Positions 17,224-25,673 of a stretch of 64,000 bases of DNA are shown here, piece by piece. The notes beneath the pieces are model-generated. The model was not told the origin of the DNA, did no database searches, and was given only the letters and a program-made list of their open reading frames with translations. The DNA comes from Bacillota bacterium (GTDB taxonomy: Bacteria > Bacillota > Clostridia > Lachnospirales > Lachnospiraceae). The stretch covers positions 62,001 to 126,000 of the forward strand of contig JAEYOQ010000026.1 of the NCBI GenBank assembly GCA_023411555.1, written 5' to 3'. Numbering within the stretch: position 1 is the first letter of the stretch; every line of letters begins with the position of its first letter. Both the position numbers and the translations under genes were made by a program.

Positions 17224-18624
17224 ATGCAAAATTATGACGTAATTATTATAGGAGCCGGACCTTCCGGTATTTTTTGTGCCTATGAGCTTATTAAAGAGAA
17301 TAAAAGCCTAAAAATACTGATGGTGGAAAAAGGTAGACCAATTGAAAAGAGGCTATGTCCGAAAAGAACTACCAAGCAATGTATCGGCTGCCAACCCTGT
17401 GCTATTACCACCGGTTTTGCCGGTGCCGGTGCTTTTTCTGACGGAAAGCTTTCTTTATCTCCCGACGTAGGCGGTAATCTTCCCGATATACTAGGCTACG
17501 ACCAAACAATGGAGCTGATTAAGGAATCCGATGATATCTATCTGAAATTCGGAGCAGATACCAATGTCTACGGTGTGGACAAGGAAGCTGAAATCCGGGA
17601 AATCAGAAGACGTGCCATTAATGCCAACTTAAAATTAATCGAATGCCCGATCCGTCATCTAGGAACGGAGGAAGGCTATAAAATATATACCAGACTCCAG
17701 GAGCATCTGCTGGCAGAGGGTGTTGAGATGATATTCAATACCATGGTTATGGATATAATTATCGAGGATAAACAAGCAAAGGGGATCGTAACTACCAAGG
17801 GGGATACCTTCTACGCGAAGGAAATTGTATCTGCCATCGGCCGTGAAGGCTCTGACTGGTTCAGCTCCATCTGCAAGGACCATGGCATAGAGACCAAGGT
17901 CGGAACCGTAGATATCGGAGTTCGTGTGGAAGTACGTGATGAGGTTATGGAATTCCTGAACAAGAATCTCTATGAAGCAAAGCTGGTATATTATACTCCT
18001 ACCTTCGATGATAAGGTTCGTACCTTCTGTACCAATCCTTCCGGAGAAGTGGCTACAGAATATTATGAGAATAATCTGGCTGTTGTAAATGGACATGCTT
18101 ATAAGTCTAAGGAATATAAGACGAATAATACAAACTTTGCAATCCTTGTGTCCAAGAACTTTACAAAGCCTTTTAAAACACCCATTGAATACGGTAAGCA
18201 TATCGCACAACTAAGTAATATGCTTTGCGGCGGCAAAATTCTAGTTCAGACCTTCGGTGACTTTCAGAGAGGCAGACGAACCACAGAAGAAAGACTTTGC
18301 AGAAATAACCTGATACCCACCTTAAAGGATGCGGTCCCCGGAGATCTATCCTTAGTATTCCCTCATCGCATTATGGTGGATATTAAGGAGATGCTTCTGG
18401 CTCTTGATAAGGTTACACCGGGTATCGCCAGTGATGAAACTCTACTCTATGGTGTGGAGGTTAAGTTCTACTCTAACAAGGTAGTGGTAAACACCGATTT
18501 TGAGACCAGTGTTGAGGGTCTTCGTGCAATTGGTGACGGTGCTGCCGTTACCCGTGGCTTGCAGCAGGCCTCCGCTAACGGAATCAGTGTTGCAAGAAGT
18601 ATCCTGGCCAAGATGGGTAAGTAA
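17224..18624 (+). CDS. FAD-dependent dehydrogenase of the COG2509 type
   Basis: 466-residue flavoprotein. The Rossmann FAD motif IIIGAGPSGIFCAYEL is at the N-terminus, with the acidic end of the second strand in MVEKG. A cysteine cluster, ERLCPKRTTKQCIGCQPC, follows at about 50-70, then AGAGAFSDGKLSL; this combination is typical of the uncharacterised COG2509 'FAD-dependent dehydrogenase' family. The C-terminal LRAIGDGAAVTRGLQQAS closes the FAD site. AGGAGG stands 10 bases before the ATG; an in-frame upstream ATG overlaps the ribosome site and is not used. The cysteines could bind a metal or Fe-S cluster, but this is inference. The physiological substrate is unknown. Confidence 0.86.
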   Translation: MQNYDVIIIGAGPSGIFCAYELIKENKSLKILMVEKGRPIEKRLCPKRTTKQCIGCQPCAITTGFAGAGAFSDGKLSLSPDVGGNLPDILGYDQTMELIKESDDIYLKFGADTNVYGVDKEAEIREIRRRAINANLKLIECPIRHLGTEEGYKIYTRLQEHLLAEGVEMIFNTMVMDIIIEDKQAKGIVTTKGDTFYAKEIVSAIGREGSDWFSSICKDHGIETKVGTVDIGVRVEVRDEVMEFLNKNLYEAKLVYYTPTFDDKVRTFCTNPSGEVATEYYENNLAVVNGHAYKSKEYKTNNTNFAILVSKNFTKPFKTPIEYGKHIAQLSNMLCGGKILVQTFGDFQRGRRTTEERLCRNNLIPTLKDAVPGDLSLVFPHRIMVDIKEMLLALDKVTPGIASDETLLYGVEVKFYSNKVVVNTDFETSVEGLRAIGDGAAVTRGLQQASANGISVARSILAKMGK

Positions 18625-18638
18625 CAAACAATAAGGGA

Positions 18639-18752
18639 TGTTTCATAACATAAGTTAACATTGTAGGTAAGGATGACATGCGTCCCATACTGGATAATCT
18701 CAATTCAGAGATTATCCAGTTCGCGAGCGCATATACTATACATTTTGAAACA
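18639..18752. repeat. Nested palindromic element between convergent genes
   Basis: Three concentric inverted repeats: outer TGTTTCA (18639-18645) with TGAAACA (18746-18752); middle ATGCG (18678-18682) with CGCAT (18728-18732); inner ACTGGATAATCTC (18689-18701) with GAGATTATCCAGT (18708-18720), the last a perfect 13-bp stem around AATTCA. It fills the gap between two convergent genes. It may terminate both, or be a small mobile palindrome. Confidence 0.7.
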
Positions 18753-18766
18753 GCCTCTAAGCATTT

Positions 18767-19543
18767 TTATAGCCAATCTTCCGGGACCGGATCTCCTGTC
18801 AGGAACAGATCCGGATCTCTTTGCAGGTAGGTGGATGTCAGCTCTGCCATTCCCACCGCATCACACAGGAAGCACTTGGCATCTCCGATACGACCTTCCT
18901 TTGCAACACCACTGTGTAGGAATGGTATCATCATCTTATCATAGTTGAACGAGATATCAACAACGGGACTCTTATGTCCCCTCATCGGTCTATCGATCAG
19001 ATTACCCTCCGGAGTCATAATCTGATAAGGATGGTAATAATCAGTCAATCGATTCTCAATCTTATTCCACTCCTCAACTCCATGTAGGTAGGTGTTTTTC
19101 TTTGGACTACAGCCAAGAAATAGTATCTTTGCTTTGCGGTCATAGAGTTTACCCCAGCAGCCGGTTCTCGGACAGGGTGTCTCACTGAGCTCTTCTCCAG
19201 ATACATATTCCTCAGCATCCTTACCATAGGCAGCAACAGAATGCGTCGGGTGCCAGGATCTAACTACTCCCGGACGCTTTAAGAATAGGTTTGTCAATAG
19301 CCCTACACAGGATGGCTCAGTTGCCACTCGGAACACTCTGTATTCATCATTAATCTGATTCCAGGTATGAGTCGGGAAGATTAATAATCCCTCCTTCATA
19401 TATTCCATGAAAGCATCAAGAATGGTATCTGCTCCTCCGTCCACCTCACCGATTGCCTTCATGGAAGAATGAACTAACAATGTATCATCCTTCTCTATAC
19501 CGATTTCTATTAAATGCTCAATAATATCTCTCTTTGTATACAT
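18767..19543 (-). CDS. AAC(3)-family N-acetyltransferase
   Basis: 258 residues of the Antibiotic_NAT fold (aminoglycoside 3-N-acetyltransferase and Bacillus YokD relatives). Recognisable blocks: LLVHSSMKAIGEVDGGADTI for acetyl-CoA/substrate binding, LLIFPTHTWN, RSWHPTHSVAAYG with the conserved histidines, and KILFLGCSPKKNTYLH. The chromosomal setting, with no mobile element nearby, and the many non-resistance homologues in Clostridia argue that the natural substrate need not be an aminoglycoside. GGAGGG stands 8 bases before the ATG. It is a single gene, convergent with the flavoprotein. Confidence 0.88.
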   Translation of the reverse strand: MYTKRDIIEHLIEIGIEKDDTLLVHSSMKAIGEVDGGADTILDAFMEYMKEGLLIFPTHTWNQINDEYRVFRVATEPSCVGLLTNLFLKRPGVVRSWHPTHSVAAYGKDAEEYVSGEELSETPCPRTGCWGKLYDRKAKILFLGCSPKKNTYLHGVEEWNKIENRLTDYYHPYQIMTPEGNLIDRPMRGHKSPVVDISFNYDKMMIPFLHSGVAKEGRIGDAKCFLCDAVGMAELTSTYLQRDPDLFLTGDPVPEDWL

Positions 19544-19626
19544 GATAACCCTCCCCCATTTCCTTTCATATTCTTACCGTTATAGTCTAGCAAAAAATGG
19601 GTCTTTCAGCAATGTTTTAGTAAGAA

Positions 19627-19694
19627 AATAGCATCCCTTGGTATTCTTACAGTCTGCTATTAACTGCCCTGTAAACTCACCAAGAGATGCTATT
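19627..19694 (-). terminator. Intrinsic terminator of the amtB-PII gene
   Basis: 16-bp stem (AATAGCATCTCTTGGT with ACCAAGGGATGCTATT, perfect on the minus-strand RNA through one G-U pair), an inner TTACAG/CTGTAA stem, then TTTTC. On the plus strand the same position is a C-A mismatch, so it favours minus-strand transcripts. Confidence 0.85.
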
Positions 19695-19741
19695 CTTCTC
19701 TGCCTATATAATAACTATATTCTTATGATTAAGTATGCTAT

Positions 19742-21448
19742 CTACTCTTCGCCCTGCAATGCATCATATCCAATCTCACCTGTACGAACCTTAACAATAT
19801 TCTCTACATCATATACAAAGATCTTACCATCACCAATGTTACCAGTATATAAGGCCTTCCTTGCCTCCTCGATTACCAGATCAACCGGAACCTTACTCAC
19901 AACTATCTCAACCTGCACCTTGGGTAGAAGATTCATCTCCATAGCAACACCACGGTAGAATTCAGTAGCACCCTTTTGTATACCACAGCCAAGAACATTC
20001 GTCACAGTCATACCGGTTACACCAATTGCATTCATGGCTGTCTTAAGAGCTTCAAATTTACTTTGTTTTGTAATAATTTCAACCTTTGTGATCTTGGTAG
20101 TTGCTCCTTCTTTCGCAACGTTTACACGAGTTACCGGCACTGCCTCTGACATCGGCTTGCTTTGCTCGGTTATCTTCTCAACCACCTCATTCAGACCACC
20201 GGATACATCAATGGCAGAAGGCATGAAGTCTGCATAAGCACTTACTAAGCCATGCTCATGAATATCAAGTCCTGCAATCTCTTCTTCTCTTGACACTCTT
20301 AGTCCAATGGTGTGCTTAAGTATTAAAAAAGTGATCGTAATGGCTACCGTTACCCAAGCAATAACTGCAACTACACCAATCGTCTGTGTTACAAGCATGG
20401 ATGCTCCGCCACCGTAGAATAAGCCTCCATCAAGTGCGAATAAACCTGTTAGGATAGTACCTAAAGCACCGCAGATACCATGCACACCAACTGCACCAAC
20501 CGGATCATCGATCTTTAGTACCTTATCTATGAATTCAATACCGAATACGACAGCAAAACCTGCGATAATACCAATGATTGCAGCTCCAAGAGGTGATACC
20601 AGATCACAACCTGCTGTAATCGCTACAAGACCAGCTAAGGATCCATTAAGCGTCATAGATACATCTGGCTTCTTATATTTTATCCAGGTAATCAACATTA
20701 CTGTTATCGACGCAACCGCTGCTGCCATATTCGTTGTTACAAATATGCTACCCATAGATACCAATACATCATCTCCGGTAGCTGACACGGTGGATCCACC
20801 GTTAAATCCGAACCAACAGAACCAAAGAATAAAAACTCCTAGCGCACCAAGTGTTAAGCTATGTCCGGGTATTGCTTTCGGTTTACCATTCTTATCGTAC
20901 TTACCAATACGGGGTCCTAATATTTTGGCACCAACTAAGGCAGATACACCACCTACCATATGAACTGCCGTAGAACCTGCAAAATCATGGAAGCCTAAAT
21001 CTGCAAGCCAGCCACCTCCCCATATCCAGTGACCGGATACAGGATATATGATGGCACTGATTACCATACTATAAATACAGTAAGCGGAGAACTTAGTTCT
21101 CTCTGCCATAGCACCAGATACGATGGTTGCAGCAGTTGCACAGAATACAGTCTGGAAAATCAAAAATGCCATAAGGGGAACGCCATCCGGTAATATGGAT
21201 GAGTAATCGCCCTTTACCATCGGATCAAAGCCTCCGATTAAAGCACCACTTCCGCCGAACATGATACCAAAGCCCAACAACCAATAGATGGGTGTTCCAA
21301 GTGAAAAATCCATTAGATTTTTCATGATGATGTTCCCTGCGTTTTTTGCTCTTGTAAAACCTGTTTCTACCATTGCAAAACCTGCCTGCATAAAGAATAC
21401 CAACGCAGCTGCAACTAGAATCCAAATTACATTGACTGATGAATACAT
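19742..21448 (-). CDS. amtB: Ammonium transporter fused to a PII signalling domain (AmtB-GlnK fusion)
   Basis: 568 residues. The first ~400 form an Amt/Rh channel of eleven membrane helices: the start VIWILVAAALVFFMQAGFAMVETG and the twin pore histidines H163 (STAVHMVGG) and H323 (GVHGICGALG). A linker of about 50 residues leads to a complete PII domain (about 453-568) with KFEALKTAMNAIGVTGMTVTNV, the T-loop region KGATEFYRGVAMEMN and the ATP-binding block TGNIGDGKIFVYD. The T-loop tyrosine uridylylated in enterobacterial GlnB/GlnK (Tyr51) is replaced by methionine (VAM for AEY), so control is probably by ATP/ADP/2-oxoglutarate only. Such fusions are known but uncommon. GGAGG 7 bases before the ATG. 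Confidence 0.95.
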   Translation of the reverse strand: MYSSVNVIWILVAAALVFFMQAGFAMVETGFTRAKNAGNIIMKNLMDFSLGTPIYWLLGFGIMFGGSGALIGGFDPMVKGDYSSILPDGVPLMAFLIFQTVFCATAATIVSGAMAERTKFSAYCIYSMVISAIIYPVSGHWIWGGGWLADLGFHDFAGSTAVHMVGGVSALVGAKILGPRIGKYDKNGKPKAIPGHSLTLGALGVFILWFCWFGFNGGSTVSATGDDVLVSMGSIFVTTNMAAAVASITVMLITWIKYKKPDVSMTLNGSLAGLVAITAGCDLVSPLGAAIIGIIAGFAVVFGIEFIDKVLKIDDPVGAVGVHGICGALGTILTGLFALDGGLFYGGGASMLVTQTIGVVAVIAWVTVAITITFLILKHTIGLRVSREEEIAGLDIHEHGLVSAYADFMPSAIDVSGGLNEVVEKITEQSKPMSEAVPVTRVNVAKEGATTKITKVEIITKQSKFEALKTAMNAIGVTGMTVTNVLGCGIQKGATEFYRGVAMEMNLLPKVQVEIVVSKVPVDLVIEEARKALYTGNIGDGKIFVYDVENIVKVRTGEIGYDALQGEE

Positions 21449-21539
21449 ACTTTTTCCTCCTAATCTCCATTTTGTTTAATTTATGTGTAAGAGGCCCACC
21501 CTATTAGGCTCCCTCTCTAACACACGGTAGAAAGCAATT

Positions 21540-21728
21540 GAGGTCAAAGCGTTTTGCTTTGACCTCTTTGTCACATACTTTCATATTCCCCAATGCTTGA
21601 TAACCATCGATGCTATCTTTACAAACCTTCTATTATCATGAACTGACAAAGGTGCCAAGGCAAAACGCCTTGACACCTTTGTCAAAATAATATGCAAAAG
21701 GGGTCAAAGCATTTCGCTTTGACCCCTT
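21540..21728 (-). promoter_or_regulatory. Three-hairpin 5' leader of amtB-PII
   Basis: Between the amtB promoter and start codon lie three strong hairpins, each with a 5-base loop: h3 21698-21728 (13-bp stem ending in GGGGTCAAAGC), h2 21645-21683 (17-bp stem, GACAAAGGTG arm) and h1 21540-21566 (11-bp stem GAGGTCAAAGC). h1 and h3 share the core GGTCAAAGC-N5-GCTTTGACC, and h2 has the related core CAAGGC-N5-GCCTTG. None has a clear U tract on the minus strand. The loops are five bases, not the six of ANTAR target hairpins. They could regulate amtB or be tandem terminators of queA. Confidence 0.75.
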
Positions 21729-21751
21729 CGTCTTCAAAAATTATATTGGAG

Positions 21752-21780
21752 AGTTTAGCATACTTAATTTTTAATTGCAA
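21752..21780 (-). promoter_or_regulatory. Probable sigma-A promoter of amtB-PII
   Basis: TTGCAA (21775-21780), 17-bp spacer, TAAACT (21752-21757) on the minus strand. Start predicted near 21745, so hairpins h3, h2 and h1 would all be in the amtB mRNA. The boxes are imperfect, as expected for a regulated promoter. Confidence 0.6.
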
Positions 21781-21892
21781 TAGGAAAATGAAAATATTTG
21801 TAATAATTTTTTTGATGTTCCTATCCTATGCTAACATTCTTAATTATATACCGATAAGATATGCAACATTTAGGATATATGTGCTTAATAAT

Positions 21893-22948
21893 TTAATGTA
21901 TAAACATGGCATCGCCAAAACTAAAGAAGCGATAGCGTTCCCTCACTGCTTCTTCATATGCTGCCATGATGTGGTCTCGTCCTGCTAAAGCTGATACTAA
22001 CATCATCAAGGTTGATTCAGGAAGATGGAAATTGGTGATCAGCGCATCCAGAGCCTTAAACTTATATCCGGGATATATGAATATGGAGGTATCACCGCTT
22101 CCCGGCTGAACCAAGCCATTTTCATCCGCCGATGACTCAATGGTTCGACAGCTTGTAGTCCCTACACATATTACTCTACCGCCTTTTTTCTTAGTCCCAT
22201 TGATAATATCAGCCGCTTCCTGGGTTACCTGATAAAATTCAGAATGCATATGATGCTCTAAGACATTATCCACCTTCACCGGACGGAAGGTCCCAAGTCC
22301 TACATGAAGTGTAACATTAACGATTGGAATACCCATCTTCTCAATCTCAGCCAAAAGCTCCTTTGTAAAATGAAGTCCCGCCGTCGGGGCCGCTGCAGAA
22401 CCCTCATACTTAGCATATACGGTCTGGTATCTATTCTTATCCTCTAATTCATGAGTAATATAAGGGGGTAAAGGCATCTGCCCCAGCTGGTCCAGTATCT
22501 CTTCAAAGATACCCTGATACTTGAATTGAACCAAACGATTCCCATCCTCCAGCATATCGATAATCTCACCGATCAGTAATCCATCCCCGAAGCTTATTTT
22601 AGTCCCGGTTCTTGCCTTCTTACCTGGCTTAACCAAGGTCTCCCAGATGTCATTCTCCCTACGCTTAAGCAAAAGCAGCTCAATCTTTGCTCCCTGTGCC
22701 TCCATCGTAGTAGAGCTTCTATCCTCATGCATCTTCTCACCGATTAATCTAGCCGGTATAACCTTCGTATTATTTACCACCAAGCAATCCCCTTCATGAA
22801 GGTACTGGGTTATCTGTCGAAATATTTTATGTTCCATTGCACCTGTTTCCTTATCCAGAACCATCAATCTGGAACCGGAACGATCCTGGAGCGGATCCTG
22901 AGCAATTAATTCTTCGGGTAAATCATAATAAAAATCCTGTGTCTTCAC
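21893..22948 (-). CDS. queA: S-adenosylmethionine:tRNA ribosyltransferase-isomerase
   Basis: Transfers and isomerises the ribosyl group of SAM onto preQ1-tRNA to give epoxyqueuosine. 351 residues, family length. Typical blocks: DFYYDLPEELIAQDPLQDRSGSRLMVLD at the N-terminus, FRQITQYLHEGDCLVVNNTKVIPARL, and EGSAAAPTAGLHFTKELL in the core. The longest frame begins with ATGGAGGTTATT, but that GGAGG is itself a ribosome site 5 bases before a GTG, which gives the family start (V/M)KTQDFYY; the GTG at 22948 is therefore chosen. No other queuosine gene is nearby. Confidence 0.95.
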   Translation of the reverse strand: MKTQDFYYDLPEELIAQDPLQDRSGSRLMVLDKETGAMEHKIFRQITQYLHEGDCLVVNNTKVIPARLIGEKMHEDRSSTTMEAQGAKIELLLLKRRENDIWETLVKPGKKARTGTKISFGDGLLIGEIIDMLEDGNRLVQFKYQGIFEEILDQLGQMPLPPYITHELEDKNRYQTVYAKYEGSAAAPTAGLHFTKELLAEIEKMGIPIVNVTLHVGLGTFRPVKVDNVLEHHMHSEFYQVTQEAADIINGTKKKGGRVICVGTTSCRTIESSADENGLVQPGSGDTSIFIYPGYKFKALDALITNFHLPESTLMMLVSALAGRDHIMAAYEEAVRERYRFFSFGDAMFIH

Positions 22949-23141
22949 AATAACCTCCATCGTATACCAGGCACTATTGCCATAAATTTATAACACTGCC
23001 TGTAATGAAATAGTGTACTTAGCTGTATTGAAGCAAGCTAAGGATGTATTATTCTGTTCAATACCAGAATGATTATACCTTCTTTCCAAATAAAAATCTA
23101 CATTTTCTTTGGACCAAACCCTTATGGCAGCATCTAACGGC

Positions 23142-25067
23142 TTAATCAGCAAGAAGCTGTTCCCACTCAGAATATACCCTTTCTAATTCTGTCTCCAGCT
23201 TCTGGTGCTCCAAGTAAAGGTCTTGAAGCCTTGCCCCATCGGTATTATGTGTTTCCATCATACCCTGTAGCTCTCTTATTCTTCCCTCCAGCTCATCAAT
23301 CATAGTCTCCAGCTGCTCCAGCTTTCTTATGGGCTTCTTGTTTACTCTATCGGCAGAATAGTCCGTGTTTGAGCTGATTACTTTCTTTTCCTGTTTGGTA
23401 TTTGCTGGTTTCGTTTGGTTTTCCATGAGCAAGGCTCGCTTTTCTAGCTCCTTTTTATGCTCCTCCTGATAATAGGCATAATCGCCATCATACTCATGAA
23501 GGGTACCTCCTTCAATGGTAATCACCTTGTCGGCCAGCTTATTGATGAAGTATCGGTCATGGGATACGAACAAGAGGGTACCCTCGAATTCCCTCAAGGT
23601 TTCCTCCAAAACCTCACGGGAATCGACATCCAGATGGTTCGTCGGCTCATCCAGAATAAGTAGATTCGCTCCCTCAAAGGTAAGGGAGCAAAGACGCAAC
23701 CGACTCTTTTCACCACCAGAGAGATACTTAATCTTCTTATTCACAGCCTCTTGAAAAAATAATACTTTAGCTAGCTGGGATCTGGCGGCTCCATTGGTTA
23801 AATTATGAAGTCGTGCAAAGTATTCCAGCACAGTCTGCTCCTCATCAGGATATTCTACATGCTGAGGTAGATACCCAATTTTGACATTTGCCCCAAGGCG
23901 TATGGTTCCCTTCTCTACGGTCTCTTCCCCTAATATCATCTTTAGCAGAGTAGTCTTTCCGCTTCCGTTCTCCCCGATGATGCAGGCACTATCCTGATAA
24001 AAAACGCTGAGATTGACATCCTGTAATAGTCTCCTTTCTCCAAAGTATTTGCTTACTCCTGTCAGCTCCAGGACCATCTTTCCGGATCTTTGAACTTCAG
24101 TCTGTTTTAAGCGTATCTTCCTTTTCTCTAATATGGGTCGATCCAGCACATCAATCTTTTCCAGACGCTTCTCCAGTTCCTTGGCGCGCTTGAACATAAC
24201 CTCACTATCACGCATCGTACCCCAGATACGATAACGCTCTATCTGCTGCTCCATTCGCTCAATCTTACGCTGTTGATTCTGATAATTACGGTACTCAAGC
24301 AAAAAGCGCCTTTCCTTCTCAACTACATAATAGCTGTAATTACCAAGATACTGCTCCACATGGTCATATTCCAGTTCATATATTTTATTGACCACCGTAT
24401 CCAGAAAAAAGCGGTCGTGAGAAATGATCAGCGCAGATCCTTTGTAGCTCTTCAAAAAGTCCTCCAGCCATTCTATAGTCGTTAAATCCAAGTGATTTGT
24501 TGGCTCATCCAGCAGAAGGATATCCGGTTCCTCCAACAATATCTTACCTAGTATTACTCTAGTCTTTTCCCCACCGCTGAGCTGATCAAAAGACATATTC
24601 TTCATGTTCTCATCAAACTGGAGACCTTCGGTTATCTTATCGATTCTGGTATCCAGCTCGTAGCCATGATTTAGCTCATACTGCTCCTGCAGTCTCGCAT
24701 AGCTGTTCATAGCCTTCTCCAAAGCTTCTCCTTCCAGGTGCCCCATTGCGCATTCCAGTTCCTCCATCTGCTTACGGATAGCATATACCGTATCAAAGGC
24801 CATCTGAAGCACTTGAAGAGTCGTTGTTGACTTCTCATAGACCGGTATCTGATTTAAATAACCAATCTTAATATCCTTACGAAGGCTGATATCTCCTTCT
24901 TGATACTCCTCCACCCCCATTATAATCTTCATTACTGTTGTTTTACCGCAACCATTCTGTCCAATCAAACCAATCCGTTCTCCTGTTTTAATCTCAAAGC
25001 AAATATTCTCGAACAATTTATTGGCTCCATAGTATTTTACTAATCCATTTACATTTAATTCAATCAT
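23142..25067 (-). CDS. ABC-F family ATPase (ribosome-associated)
   Basis: 641 residues, no membrane segments: two ABC cassettes in tandem joined by a charged helical linker. First cassette: Walker A GQNGCGKTT, signature LSGGEKTRV, Walker B ILLLDEPTNHLD. Second: GENGSGKTT, LSGGEKSRL, LLILDEPTNHLD. The C-terminal ~80 residues are a coiled coil (LEQLETMIDELEGRIRELQ). ABC-F proteins bind the ribosomal E site and either tune translation or protect against antibiotics; which applies cannot be decided by cassette sequence. The 350-nt leader with a small ORF and an intrinsic terminator suggests inducible expression by ribosome stalling, as in antibiotic-resistance ABC-Fs. GAGG is 8 bases before the ATG. 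Confidence 0.93.
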   Translation of the reverse strand: MIELNVNGLVKYYGANKLFENICFEIKTGERIGLIGQNGCGKTTVMKIIMGVEEYQEGDISLRKDIKIGYLNQIPVYEKSTTTLQVLQMAFDTVYAIRKQMEELECAMGHLEGEALEKAMNSYARLQEQYELNHGYELDTRIDKITEGLQFDENMKNMSFDQLSGGEKTRVILGKILLEEPDILLLDEPTNHLDLTTIEWLEDFLKSYKGSALIISHDRFFLDTVVNKIYELEYDHVEQYLGNYSYYVVEKERRFLLEYRNYQNQQRKIERMEQQIERYRIWGTMRDSEVMFKRAKELEKRLEKIDVLDRPILEKRKIRLKQTEVQRSGKMVLELTGVSKYFGERRLLQDVNLSVFYQDSACIIGENGSGKTTLLKMILGEETVEKGTIRLGANVKIGYLPQHVEYPDEEQTVLEYFARLHNLTNGAARSQLAKVLFFQEAVNKKIKYLSGGEKSRLRLCSLTFEGANLLILDEPTNHLDVDSREVLEETLREFEGTLLFVSHDRYFINKLADKVITIEGGTLHEYDGDYAYYQEEHKKELEKRALLMENQTKPANTKQEKKVISSNTDYSADRVNKKPIRKLEQLETMIDELEGRIRELQGMMETHNTDGARLQDLYLEHQKLETELERVYSEWEQLLAD

Positions 25068-25142
25068 CCTGACAACCTCAACTTTTCTTCTAATTTATTA
25101 AAATTACATTCTCTCTCCTGCATGTAATTTGGGTTTTGAATC

Positions 25143-25174
25143 AAAAAAACCCAAAGCCGTATAAGCTTTGGGTT
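25143..25174 (-). terminator. Intrinsic terminator inside the ABC-F leader (putative attenuator)
   Basis: Minus-strand stem of about 10 bp (AACCCAAAGC region with GGCTTTGGGTT) and T7, ending about 75 bp before the ABC-F start codon. The 3' arm plus its T tract (TTTGGGTTTT) can alternatively pair perfectly with AAAACCCAAA just downstream, giving a mutually exclusive structure. Confidence 0.85.
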
Positions 25175-25204
25175 CCACTAATCATAATTATCCTAATATC
25201 ATTA

Positions 25205-25333
25205 TTATGAAGGCTCCGAGCTACTTATAGGGTTATCTTGAAGGCTATTAAAAAAAGGCGCACTTATCCCGTTAGTCGGTAAAATTGCGATCATAATAGC
25301 TTCAAATTTAATCCATCTAAGTGTAGTGTTCAT
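25205..25333 (-). CDS. Putative 42-residue leader ORF upstream of the ABC-F gene
   Basis: Small frame starting MNTTLRWIKF and ending SSSEPS, with GGAG 6 bases before its ATG. It lies wholly between the leader promoter (25395-25423) and the intrinsic terminator (25143-25174). Its frame could be extended upstream to an ATG cluster at 25399, but those codons overlap the -10 box and cannot be in the mRNA. GAAGGC at the start of the leader can pair with any of three GCCTTC copies (minus strand of 25353-25358, 25240-25245 and 25209-25214), the last one ending at this ORF's stop codon. Inferred role: a translated sensor for ribosome-mediated attenuation. It may also be untranslated. Confidence 0.45.
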   Translation of the reverse strand: MNTTLRWIKFEAIMIAILPTNGISAPFFNSLQDNPISSSEPS

Positions 25334-25394
25334 CTGCTTCTCCATTTTACTAGAAGGCGAATGCCTTCTCACAGTAATTTTATTATCTTGCATC

Positions 25395-25423
25395 ATCATA
25401 TTCTATTCTTTTTCATTTGTCAA
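25395..25423 (-). promoter_or_regulatory. Consensus sigma-A promoter of the ABC-F leader
   Basis: TTGACA (25418-25423), exactly 17 bp, TATGAT (25395-25400) on the minus strand. Predicted start near 25388. No other gene lies between it and the ABC-F gene, so it drives the leader. Confidence 0.88.
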
Positions 25424-25574
25424 GATAGGCAGAGAAATTTTGTAAATCCAGGAAGAAAAGCACCGTATTGTTAGGCGTAATCATCTATTCATAAAAGAAA
25501 ACTTCGCAAACTTTTTATGAAGCATAAATTCAAAATATCAGTTTTGTAGATGCTTAATATTACATGTATGCATG

Positions 25575-25618
25575 AGGACTCTGACAGGCACAAAAATATC
25601 TTTGTCTGTCAGAGTCCT
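25575..25618. terminator. Long near-perfect hairpin after the Gfo/Idh operon
   Basis: Arms AGGACTCTGACAG and CTGTCAGAGTCCT (13 bp) with an inner ACAAA/TTTGT stem, about 55 bp beyond the last gene of the dehydrogenase cluster. There is no good T tract on either side, so it may terminate weakly or protect the mRNA 3' end. The rest of 25424-25673 shows nothing else. Confidence 0.6.
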
Positions 25619-25673
25619 TATGTATCAAGCTTCTTTTATATCACAACAGTCATACCTGTTATGTAATACTATA

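Noticed and set aside
21540..21728. ANTAR/NIT two-hairpin antitermination target
   Set aside because: The loops have five bases and lack the A1/G4 hexaloop pattern, and no ANTAR gene is in the window.
25334..25399. Longer (64-residue) version of the ABC-F leader ORF
   Set aside because: Its ATG triplets coincide with the -10 box TATGAT, so they cannot be in the transcript; only the inner 42-codon frame is kept, at low confidence.
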